NCBI RefSeq assembly: GCF_052857255.1
Contig: NC_135500.1
Coordinates: 164,892,683 to 164,956,682 of the forward strand
Length of the DNA: 64,000 bases
From: Amblyomma americanum
Lineage: Eukaryota; Arthropoda; Arachnida; Ixodida; Ixodidae
Direction: 5' to 3'
The notes under the pieces are model-generated. The model had not been told where the DNA came from. It saw nothing but the letters and a program-made list of their open reading frames with translations, and did no database searches. How positions within the stretch are numbered: position 1 is the first letter of the stretch; each line of letters begins with the position of its first letter. Positions 54,263 through 64,000 of this stretch are shown piece by piece. The position numbers and the translations under genes are program-made.

Positions 54263-55600
54263 ACATCCGCTGTATATGTTCGGCGTTTTTTTTTTTGCGC
54301 ACGTTTTGACAGATGTTGCTTCGGAAAGCCAGACACGTGTGCCTTTATCCGGTACTCTGCTATATTTAATGCTGCGAGTTTACTTTGAACCCTGATGCTA
54401 AAGGTTGCTTACGTTAGTGACGCACAGCTTTCGAAGTCAAGAGCAGGGTACGTACATCAAATCTAAGCGGTATGGTAGCCGCGATTACGACGAATCTAGG
54501 AGAAAAAGATATTAGGACTCTTCGCCAGAGAGCTGTGAGTGTTAGCGACATTGAAGCCTAAAACTTAGTTTTCCTATACATACAAAAATATGTCATTTCG
54601 GCTTGAGTCTCTGTTCTGGTTGGAACCGCTGCGTTTCTCCAAAGCGCACCAAGATCTCATCGAAAAGACGTCAATACTCTTAAGGTTGTATTCGTTGTGT
54701 TTCTGTCGGTTAGATTAAAAGAAAGATATTTTGCGCTTCTAGGGGGTTAGGCGGGAAGAGCGCAGACCGTTAATGGCATCGCAATAGTGCGCTACGGGAG
54801 GAAAGACAACAAAAATAGGGCTGGCGGTTTATGAAACCAAATCAAATCAGTTTATTCAAACATCCTGAGATGCTTAGGGGCACGGACAAAAAGCCAAAGG
54901 TGGCTTGACGAGGTCCGTGCTCTTTACAAGGCATACAGTGGAAAATGCGGAATGTTTTGAAATACAGGCAGTGAATTAGCAAAAAACGCATCTGTCCACA
55001 AGGCAGAAAGGTGCACAAAAAAAAACAAAAAATGCAGACAACAAAAGGCAAACGAAATTGAGGTTTCCAGATCATGAAAAATGGAGTGTACAGAAGTGGC
55101 TAAGAAAAAAAAATGCACGTCAAGAAAGTGAAGTGAAGAAAAAACGAGAACAAAATAACACACATCGCTGTAACTGCGCTTATTTCACAACCAAAACAAA
55201 GCATAGCTAAGCCCAAAGTATTGTGTACAAGCACAGTTTTTTTTTCAGGTGGACGCCACAACCGCGCTCCTGAACGCGCGATTGAAGTGTCCACTGACCC
55301 AGGGAGCCAGTTATGCGTGTCTTCAACTTTTTCCTCGTCAATGCCAATTTACCCAATGCACGCGTCGGTGGCTTATGCTCCAGTGCAGCGTTTCTGCGAC
55401 AATGTTGCCAACGTGTATTGCTCTAGTGCTGTGTTTCTGCCACAACGTTGTCCACGACAACGCATTCAGGGCACATATCTCCGTCACTACCGCTACGCTG
55501 CTCAAACCGCGAATATTAGTATGAGAGTAGTATTACTTGATGCAGAAGGGAATGTGCAATGCACAGTGAGAGAGTGAGTTGCAGTTTAACACGAGGCGTG
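54263..55600. other. intergenic stretch, no gene supported
   Basis: Overlapping short frames on both strands at 55221-55577 (118 and 91 codons) have no recognisable domain. A-rich runs at 55017-55035 and 55107-55142. No repeat end was recognised. Confidence 0.4.
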
Positions 55601-55604
55601 TTAG

Positions 55605-55705
55605 GCTGCGGCGATAGCCTAGGGCTCTCGCGTCGCGGCCAGTGAAGCTTATCTGTTCGCGCCGCCGCGGGTATGAATCCCAGGGACGAATATTTATTTT
55701 AATTA
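55605..55705 (+). repeat. tRNA-like SINE head, possible third type
   Basis: CTGCGGCGATAGCCTAGGGC is followed by a diverged B box (GGGTATGAATCCC) and a T/A-rich ATTTATTTTAATTATTTATT run. The order is that of the SINE heads at 7414 and 56423, but the similarity is weaker. Confidence 0.4.
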
Positions 55706-56008
55706 TTTATTTCACTTGGCCCAAACCCATAAACACCGTGAGCGTACAAACGTCGAAAGATCTTGCTCGGGGTTTACCTACCAAAAAATACTTTCGCGCT
55801 TATATCACACCACCTTGTCGAGTTCGAGGCAAAGTGCTCGTAGCCTTGAAACTTGTCACTACATCTTGGTGCACTTGAGCGGCCATGCATTGTGCGTAAA
55901 AGGGAGTGGTTATTGTCTCATGGTTTTTTTTATTTTGCTTCAGGCGTCCTGTGTACCTAAAAAAAAATATCAACTGCATGGTACCTTACAAAAAGGTGCT
56001 TATATATA

Positions 56009-56786
56009 CGAGAAGTTCCTGCTAAATGTAACCAAGCTTTTAAAAAACACGGCATGTCCTAGCTGCCTGAAATCTACTGGGGGTTGTTCAGAGGCGCGTG
56101 ACCTTGTCTGCAGTATTTTTCGTTCTTCAAAGGTAATTAACCCGTTAAGATGAATTATCTAACTTTTTAATTATATATCTCAAGTGTAAAGTGTTAATAG
56201 AAAAGTTGTACATCACTTTGATAAACCGGTGACAAAAACGTTTGCAAGCTCCGAGTTCGGAGGAATTGTACTGGAAACGCATGGCGCTCAATTAATTCCG
56301 ACATGTGCAATTTACATGCTCATAATTAGTCATGTATGCCTCAGTACAGATCTCGAAGATACGTTTCTCGAAGATACAGATCTCTAAGATACGAAGATAC
56401 CCGTTCAAACGTCGTTCAAACGTCGAGCCGTCGTGGCGGAGTGGAAGCGCCCCGTCTCGAATGCCGAAGGCTTTGGTTCTATTCGCGCCTAGATGCCAGT
56501 TTTTTTTATTTATTGAGCGCGCGTGCCCTCTGATTTTTACGCAGCCCCCGAATATTTCGCACATGCGCAGTAGAATGCTATGCCAAGCAAAGCGAAATCG
56601 GCTTTTCATGGCGTAGTGAAGCTATCGCTTCAATAGCTAATTTGAACTAAATAATCATTTAACTCTGAAGAAAAAAAACATACTGCAGACTACTTCACGC
56701 GACTCTGAACAGCCCTGAGCTTGTTTCACGCGGCTAGGAAAATTCGTCTGCTTTAAAATATTGGTTATATTTAGCTGGGAAACCTG
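56009..56786. mobile_element. second copy of the long foldback element, with a nested SINE head
   Basis: The left arm (GCTAAATGTAACCAAGCTTT, AAAAAACACGGCATGTCCTA, TTCTTCAAAGGTAATTAA) matches 37890-38613. The right arm ends TTAGCTGGGAAACCTGG, inverse to the left end. The centre holds a tRNA-like piece at 56423-56515 and a small GATAC-rich run at 56347-56400. No protein is encoded. Confidence 0.75.
56423..56515 (+). repeat. tRNA-like SINE head, same family as 7414
   Basis: GAGCCGTCGTGGCGGAGTGG, then CGCCCCGTCTCGAATGCC and TTTGGTTCTATTCGCGC, ending in a T-run and ATTTATTGAG. It parallels 7414-7505 base for base in order. The B box is mutated. Confidence 0.55.
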
Positions 56787-56789
56787 GAA

Positions 56790-58270
56790 TTTAAATGCTT
56801 AGATATGTAGCTATAAACGTGTGCTTTATATTCCTCGACTATCGAGCAAATCTTGTTACGTGGCAATATCGAGGCGCCTCAAAAGGTACTTACTGTAGTT
56901 TAGTATGTGCTCTGCTTCTGAAGCTATTCAATTTTCCTCGTAAACTTCACCGTTCTTGAAAGCAGCAGGGGAAAAAAAAACTCTCGACACTCTTATCACA
57001 TTTATTCAAAGAAGAAACGATGCTGAGGCTACATTTACGAAACCTCAGAACCGACTGGCGGAGAGGGGGCACGCAAGTTGCGATTATTTGTTTTCTTCAG
57101 TCAAATACGGCGCTAGGCAATGCGGCTTGCCAGTTGCAAATCGTATGGGTTTAAAAGAAATAAAAATTGTGCACGAAGAGATAAAGAAATTGTTTGTGCT
57201 CAAGGAGGCGATAAAAGTAACAAAAAGGCAACAGAAGACACCAAGGCCAAAGTCATTGATCTTGAAGCGACCACGTCAATTAACCTTCACAATTTTCCTT
57301 CACTAGGTAGCAGCGGCCAAGCGCAAACCAGTTGAGCTCATCGTCTTCGCCCGTACATTTCAGGTTGGTCTTTGCTTCTCCTTCGAAGCACATTTTGTAC
57401 CTCTGCGCTCATTCCATTGCCATGTATGCTAGTAGATGTTGTATAGTGTGTATTTTGTAGGTATTCAGTTTGTTTTTTCCGTGGATACAGCAAATGACAT
57501 TCACAAAATGTTTTAAGAATTTGGACGACGGAGGAGGGAGTGAACAGTAATTTTGAAAATCAAAGAAGGTATTGAGAGAGATAAAAGGAAGAACATGAAA
57601 CAGGCAAAAACAGTTTTGCTGTTATCAGTGAAGACTATGAAGAGATCGAAAGTTACTACACCGCATTGAGGCCGAAAATGGAGAGATGAGAAAAGCTTAG
57701 GAAATGCTGAATATTGAAGTGTTTTGCGCGAGCAGCTGAAAGGCAAGAAGAAACAGTTAAGCACAGCGACCAGTACTCTTGGCGCCACAATGGTGACGTC
57801 ATGTGTGCCGCATACTGGCCAGAAGCTTCTATGCAGATTGTGAGGAAGCTGCGGATACTGATACTAAGTTGTGCAATACAGTTCGTGCTGGTTACAGTGT
57901 TCTTTTGTTATAATATACAGTTAGTCTGCAGAGAAACGTAACAATCTTTTCTTGAAAAGGAGAAGAATAACGGGGTAAAGTCGGAGGGTTATAGGCTTTA
58001 ACGAAATGGTCTTATTTCAGTCAACGAGCATTTGTGTTAAAACACGAAGAGATTGTTTGGGGTGCATTCTAGTGTCTTCAATGACCCATGTGTTTGTGCA
58101 TAGAGACGATTCCTGTTTTCGCTTGTTTCACGTTACGCTCCGAGTATGGGCATTTGGTCATCTTAAAACGAAAATTCCGCGCACACGGACGAAGGAGAGA
58201 GCAAGAATAGGCACTACAATCGCTTGTAGTGTGCACTCTTCTTGTGTCCAACGTCCGCGTGCGCCGAACT
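56790..58270. other. intergenic stretch, no gene supported
   Basis: A plus-strand frame of 116 codons (56956-57306) is Lys-rich with coiled-coil-like spacing but has no homology I recognise and no splice context. The rest shows nothing. Confidence 0.4.
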
Positions 58271-58275
58271 TTTGC

Positions 58276-58579
58276 TTGACCCGCCGCGGTGGCTCAGTGG
58301 TTAGGGCGCTCGACTACTGATCCGGAGTTCCCGGGTTCGAACCCGACCGCGGCGGCTGCGTTTTTATGGAGGAAAAACGCTAAGGCGCCCGTGTGCTGCG
58401 TGATGTCAGTGCACGTTAAAGATCCCCAGGTGGTCGAAATTATTCGGGAGCCCTCCACTACGGCACCTCTTCTTCCTTTCTTCTTTCACTCCCTCCTTTA
58501 TCCCTTCCCTTACGGCGCGGTTCAGGTGTCCAACGATATATGAGACAGATACTGCGCCATTTCCTTTCCCCCAAAACCA

Positions 58580-58580
<1 letters not shown>
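58276..58580 (+). repeat. complete tRNA-headed SINE (type B tail), Ruka-like
   Basis: The head CCGCCGCGGTGGCTCAGTGG carries an A box and GGGTTCGAACCCGACCGCGG a B box; its ends pair as GCCGCGG/CCGCGGC like an acceptor stem. Then come a GATGTCAGTGCACGTTAAAG body, GGTGGTCGAAATTATTCGGG, a C/T-rich stretch and the tail TTACGGCGCGGTTCAGGTGT..GAGACAGATACTGCGCCATT..CCAAAACCAATTA. It runs straight into a (TTA)n array. It is the best-preserved copy here. It is not a tRNA gene because it continues into the SINE body and the T-stem pairs poorly. Confidence 0.9.
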
Positions 58581-58663
<83 letters not shown>

Positions 58664-58690
58664 ATTATTACTACTACTACTACTACTATT
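58581..58690. repeat. (TTA)n then (ACT)n microsatellite
   Basis: TTA repeats from 58581 to about 58661, then an ATT/ACT mixture to 58690. It begins at the SINE 3' end and probably grew from the SINE's tail. Confidence 0.95.
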
Positions 58691-60420
58691 AACTTTTGCT
58701 TTAAGACGAACAACAACCAACTAGCTCAACCCGCTATTCTTCTGCGTTTGATCATCTAGGGATCTATAGTCAAACACCTAACGCTTTCCAAGAATGTCCG
58801 CTTTACCAATTTATTCATCTCGTCGCCCTTTCCCTGTCGCATAAGGATGACCGGTCAGATTAAATAGTGGTCGCTACAACTGTCATTACTCAAACGTGGT
58901 ATGTAAAGAATATAATGCATCAAATATGCCCTGTACTACTGGCCAACGGCGCTTTTTCTGCCACTGAGATGATCAGCGGGGTGGTAGCCTGCACGCATTA
59001 TCGAAGACATTATCGCTTGTGAAGTAAAGGACAAGTTCAGTGTACCGACTCCTGGCTAAGAACGCTGAAGGTGAGTGGGTTGTCATCGTGGTTGTGTTAT
59101 GCCAATTTATTTTCTGCATAAATATGTCTTTAAATAATTCGCTGGAACGAAATATGAATTTCCTTCATGGGATGAGGGTAGTGCTAACTCTCGCAAAAAG
59201 GAATTTTGTTTCCTTTTTTTACGTTATTATGATCAGTGGGCGTAGTTTGGTTGGTGATGATGATTATTATTATTACGAATCCAGCGCGCGTTACTCCAAA
59301 CAGTTCTTTACGAGGTGTTCTTAGTACAAATATTTGCGCCGACCCAGTAACTGTCGGTGGCGTTTATTTTCATATTAGTGACCATCTTTGTATGTTTTTA
59401 TTAATTTTTATGCGTTGAATACCTGCACCACTTTGGTCGCACTACATCACGGGGGAAGCAACGCAGTCTACAAATGAGCATAATAAACCAAAGCATAAAA
59501 AGTAGATGCACACACTTTAATAAATTCAGCACTCAAAATTCGGAAAAACTCGATCTTTGCTTGATGTATTTGAAACAATCACAGGTTACAGAGCATTCCA
59601 GTGGCGGATTGATGCTATATAAACGACTGTTTCAGAGCGTCACTCCTAACCAGAAACTACTTGATATTTAAAACCTGTTCCCTTGTTTGTTATGCGTATG
59701 TATATGGATTCATATACTTATAGCGATCCATACCGGTTTGATAATGATAAATATGACAAAAGTACTTTTTTATTGCAGCCATTTTATTGCGATACTATTG
59801 TTTACAAAGACAGATACAAACTGGACTCTGGAAGGAAGTCTGAAGCGAAGATGTTTTTGGCGTTCCTCTAAATCAAGCCAAAATCAAGTGCACGTTTAGC
59901 ATTATTCATGCTTAAGTGTCTTCCGTGATTACCAACTTCGAAATGAACTGTCCTGTTTTGTACTTTTTTTGGTACGCTAATATGTTATTTTGTGTACGGG
60001 TCAGAGGAAACGAATGCACATTCATGTTGTCATCACACGGTATGCAAAACCTAATTTCGATTCCAGGTCACATCGGAAATGTTTGAAATTGAGCCGTAGA
60101 AAACGGAGAACAGCTGCTGCTTTATTTGCAGTATAATTTTTGTGCTGTCCATAGTAGGTAAAAAGTCAGAAATGCACCTCAGAGTTTTTAATCCGCGTGG
60201 CTTCATCTTGGTAATTTAGATTGACAGAATGAGTAGTATTGTCACCTAGTTGTGAAGATAGTCGGGCAGTCAGCAGATCAGCAAAAAGACTTCCAACAGA
60301 TACTCTTTATATGCCGTACTCACGCCCACAAAGAACTTAATTACTCTGCGGCGGCGTAGCAACAAGCGTGCTCGGGGGTCGTCGAACAGAATGCCTACCA
60401 CTGGTGGCCGCGCTCAATTT
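58691..60420. other. intergenic stretch, no feature supported
   Basis: AT-rich with short frames only; no RNA gene or repeat end was recognised. Confidence 0.4.
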
Positions 60421-60425
60421 AAAGC

Positions 60426-62700
60426 TTGCAAGGAAACGTAGAGGTAAAGCCGCAAAGCAACAACAGCAATCTGGAAAAAAGTGGAAGCAATTGCGCGTGG
60501 CTGAGATCATTTGAAATAAGTCGGGCCACATCACGCGTCACAAGAGAGCTCAAATACAGGTTCATCAAGCTATTACCACACTGCCGCACTAGTAAAGGTA
60601 CATTCGGTCTAAACATTTATAGTCGCCCATGGCAAATGAATATCACATTTGCTGAAATATTTCTGAAGGCTCTCCAAACTGCCCGAACGTCGCCACACCT
60701 CATAGTAGGACACTTCAACGACAGTAGTCCCTCTGGGGGGACAACAAAGAAAACGGGAAAGGCAGGAAACTAGCCACAGCCATCACAGACATGGCTTTTA
60801 AATCTCGGAAGGACCCGCGGTATCGGAATGGAATGAGCAATAGCCTCTCTAGAGAAACAACTCCGGACCTCACCCTAATAAGGAACGCCAGAAACTACGA
60901 GTTGTGTAATACCGGAGAGAAATCTTGCGAATGTCCATTACATTCTTCGAATTAGTCTGGAATGCAACAAGTCGCGCACACCCAGGGGCCAAACTTAATT
61001 AACAGATTGGCAGAAATTCTGAAAAGATAGTGCAGAGGCACCGTCCCCCATCAGAAATAACTATCACGACTGGGCCTCCTCTCTGTATAACGATCTTGCG
61101 GGCTAGTTGGTTCATTGCAGAAAAAAAGTTAGTGCTGCGCGAATGAGGGAAGACAGGAGGACAGGAACAAAAACGACAACACAGGCGCTGTTTGCCTTGT
61201 CTCATTCGCGCAGCACTAACCTTTTTCCTCCTCTCTGCTTCAATGTAAGGACCAGCTAACCGAAACCCTGAAGACCTCAGAAGAACAAACAGGTGTCGAC
61301 GACTATCTGATCCACCCTTCGGAGGCGATGAGAAGCCTCACCAGGAAGTGGTAACCCAGAAGCTAATAGAAGATTAAAAATTAGGACAGCACAGCTCACA
61401 AAAAAAACTGACAAATATTCATTGCAGCTCGCTCGTAATAACTGGCTCGGCAAGTGCGAATCCCTCAAGGGCAAGCTAGACGCTAAAACGACATGGAATC
61501 TTCTCAGATGCCTTACTACTCCCCCCCCCCCACCCCCCCACCCCCCAGAAAAAAAAAACCTAAAGGGGAACAAAGCAAAGACTTCTGGTGGGCATTACAC
61601 GACTTTCGAGGGTCCAACCAAGAAATCTCGTCGGAGCTCGCTAAACAATACGTCTGTAATTTACAAGACACACTTTCTAACACAGAATTCCAGGGAAAAA
61701 ACAAACAATAGCTCGATGAACAGTTCACGTTAGAGCAAGTGCAGGCAGCACTCACACAACTGCGCCGAAGAAGAGCTCCCGGCTTAGACAAGGTGACGGT
61801 GGGATTCCTTGCCAGTCAGGATTCCCTGACAGTACTGCAACAACTCACGGACTACTGCAGCGAATGTTGGCGTACAGGCAACAATCCGCAAGCTTGGAAG
61901 ATGGTCAGTGTGAATTTCATTCGTAAACAAGGCAAAGAGGTCAACATATAGCCAATCTGCGCCCAATATCTCTTACAACATGCCTGAAAACTCATGGAAA
62001 ACGTGGTTCAGGGCCACTTGTCAAACTAGCTAAAAGATTACTGGCTCCTACCGCACGCCATGTTCGGTTTTCGGGCTCATCTATCAACGCAGGACGTCTT
62101 CCTTCAAGTCAAGAAAGTATTTGCCGACCCACAAAGGAAAACCAGCAACAAAATATTCTGTCATTAGACCGGAAGGAGCATTTAATAACGTGAAACACTT
62201 CACAATATTTTACAATCTGTGCAAATAACGGTGGGTCTCGAACATATGCCTACATCCGCATCTCCTCACTGAAAAGGAGGTATGAGTCAATATCGGAGCG
62301 CAGTACACTCATCAGGTGAACACGAGAACAAGAGGTACCTAGCAAGGAGCAGTGCTCTCTCCCCGTCTCTTCAACATATGATCGATATCCACTCCCAACT
62401 AAATCAGGTTCCGGACATCAACAATTCCTTATACGCAGATGACAATATAGACCATGACGCGCAACATGGACAGAATGGAGTATTCCCTCCAGGAAGCGGC
62501 AGCGACTCTCCAGACCTGAGCAGACGGCCGTGGACTCGCATGTATTCCATAAAAATCGCAAGACATGATAAAAATCGAGGTCGACCGCACCTCCATACAT
62601 GAGGTTGAAACACTAAAAATTCTCGGGCTTCACACCAACAGGAACAATAATTCACTGACACTACAATAGCTCCGTGACATGGGTTTACAAGTTGCACCAA
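60426..62700 (+). mobile_element. decayed LINE, endonuclease and reverse transcriptase remnants
   Basis: Pieces in order: LNIYSRPWQMNITFAEIF and SPHLIVGHFNDSSP (an endonuclease GDFN-type motif with Gly-His, 60610-60720), TTPDLTLIRNA (60860s), RRRRAPGLDKVTVGFLA (reverse transcriptase entry, 61765-61815), AWKMVSVNFI, a damaged GFRAHLSTQDVFLQ-like segment near 62065 and YADDNI (catalytic loop YADD, 62430s). Stops and shifts occur throughout. A foldback element (61102-61258) and a C-rich run (61510-61548) lie within it. The family is I/Jockey-like by layout; the exact clade is unclear. Confidence 0.7.
61102..61258. repeat. foldback element inside the decayed LINE, GCTAGTTGGT family
   Basis: The left arm GCTAGTTGGTTCATTGCAG and GTTAGTGCTGCGCGAATGAG pairs with CTCATTCGCGCAGCACTAAC and CTGCTTCAATG..ACCAGC. 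The central loop includes GACAGGAGGACAGGAACAAA and ACAGGCGCTG. It shares its end with 21853 and its loop pattern with 38619. Confidence 0.8.
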
Positions 62701-64000
62701 GGATTGTCCGGATCACATCCAAGATACCCGGTATGAAGGAAAAGGAAAATGACACAGGCATTCGTGATCGGCCGCATTCGCATATGTTGTCACCGTTGCG
62801 AAAATTTTGCGTGTTTCACGAACTCCGTCAGTCGAGTTATGCCGGGCGATATCACCTTCTTTGCGGCGCCAGTCACAGTTACTTTGGCGTCGTGTTTCTT
62901 CATATGTTAGGGATCTCGGTGCAGTGACAAGGGGAGTTCGATTTTGTGCTCGTGACTTCCGAAATTACGAAAGAGTGCAGCGAGACCCACAAGGATACGA
63001 CACGAACCGCTAACTGCGCTCGCTCTCTCGGGAGCCATCGCTAATTTCGGCGCCGTTGATGATGTACTATGATCTAATAACGCCTGTTGACGAAGGAGTC
63101 ATCGTTTTTGGTGCTCGGAAGAATCGGCATATCGTGGGAAACGATTATGCAACTGTATGCTAACTGAATTCTTGTTTTATCGCTTATATTAGTATGCACA
63201 GGGAAGTCCATTGCGTGATAGTGGTTTGCTTTGGCGTGTTTGCATAAATGCTAAACAATTTTTCGCAATTATCACGACTGTAAGGTACATCGTGGATGCA
63301 TTGCATTGCGTGCACTCCCTGTGCACGGAATGATCACGTATGTATTGCGTGAATTGCGCATGAAATGCTGCACTGAGAATGTCAGCTACGCCGTTGGAGC
63401 AAAGCCTAACACCTCCGGTGCATCGACGTACACCACCTGTATTGTGAGGAAATTCTGTAAAATAGAGATATTGTGTTTTTTGAGAAGTAAAATCTATTTT
63501 CTACTGAAATTATCGGGAAGGATATGTCATTAAAAACGTGCAACCTATGTTCTCGGTTCTCTCAATATTGGCCCAGCGCTGCGGTTACCGCTGTTGACCA
63601 GCAGTGCGACCAGTTTTAACATTCCACAACAGTAAAGAAAGGGTGCCCGGAAATCGATGTAAAGCGCGGCGCGCGGCCGTGTGCAGAGCAGCCTGACAAC
63701 GATACATCCGCCCACCTCCTATAGCGGACTCGATTTTGGACCAGACCGCGCGTGATGCAAATGCATCCATGCGAACACCCCCGGCACCCGCGTATTTCGG
63801 TCGTCCGTTGTCATGGCGATTAATACGTGGTTATTTCGCTCCCGCTTGCTAAGGACGTAACGAAAAGGGGGCTGGATAAAGGAAGCAGGCAGACAAAACG
63901 CAAAACAAGATGAGAAAGGCAAATACCCTACGAAAACCGTTGGCGGCCTCTGGCCTTTGGCTACAAAGCTTAAATCTTCTTCGAGGTGGCTAGAAGTGTG
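62701..64000. other. window end, no gene supported
   Basis: Short overlapping frames only (for example 62807-63013 and 63306-63533 on the plus strand). No splice-framed exon, RNA gene or recognised repeat. Confidence 0.4.

Noticed and set aside
58276..58350. Functional tRNA gene
   Set aside because: It has A and B boxes and paired ends, but the T-stem pairs poorly and the sequence continues into a SINE body and tail present in other copies.

Overview
The window looks like nuclear DNA from a tick (Ixodida, probably a metastriate hard tick). Three things support this. Genes are small exons with GT-AG splice sites separated by multi-kilobase introns. There are many tRNA-headed SINEs resembling the Ruka type described from Rhipicephalus. 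Other repeats include a mariner element, I-clade and RTE-like LINEs, short inverted-repeat elements and long microsatellites. Nothing bacterial is visible: no operons, rRNA genes or CRISPR arrays. The organism call is inferred from gene structure and repeat content, not from a database match.

Two conserved genes and one unrecognised gene can be rebuilt exon by exon. (1) 134-9489 (+): the last four exons of POLA2, the B subunit of DNA polymerase alpha-primase; the 5' part lies before the window. (2) 34700-16132 (-): a complete 13-exon hexosaminidase D gene (HEXD, GH20 family) of 480 codons that joins in frame throughout. It converges tail to tail with POLA2. An unassigned exon at 42160-42270 (-) encodes a membrane-spanning segment and has the right phase to splice onto an acceptor just 5' of the HEXD ATG, so the gene may be longer. 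(3) 44594-43386 (-): a two-exon gene with a TATA box for a 168-residue secreted Pro/Gly/Trp-rich protein of unknown function.

Most of the rest is mobile DNA. POLA2 introns hold SINE pieces, a pogo-like remnant (4806-5997) and a TTAA-flanked 2.2 kb inverted-repeat element (6571-8762). HEXD introns hold a mariner (25064-26392) with 29 of 30 matching terminal-repeat bases, RTE-like LINE pieces, SINEs with target-site duplications and local tandem duplications. From 34.7 to 44 kb there is a degenerate minisatellite, a 158 bp (TA)n tract, SINEs and a 724 bp foldback element. From 47.1 to 54.3 kb a near-complete but decayed I-clade LINE (-) is split by a second LINE (+) inserted next to reverse-transcriptase motif A. 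From 54.3 to 64 kb there are a second foldback element, a complete SINE, a decayed LINE and no gene I can support.

I found no convincing new multi-gene system. The points most worth checking are the possible membrane-anchored HEXD form, the unrecognised secreted protein, the foldback families and the nested LINE.
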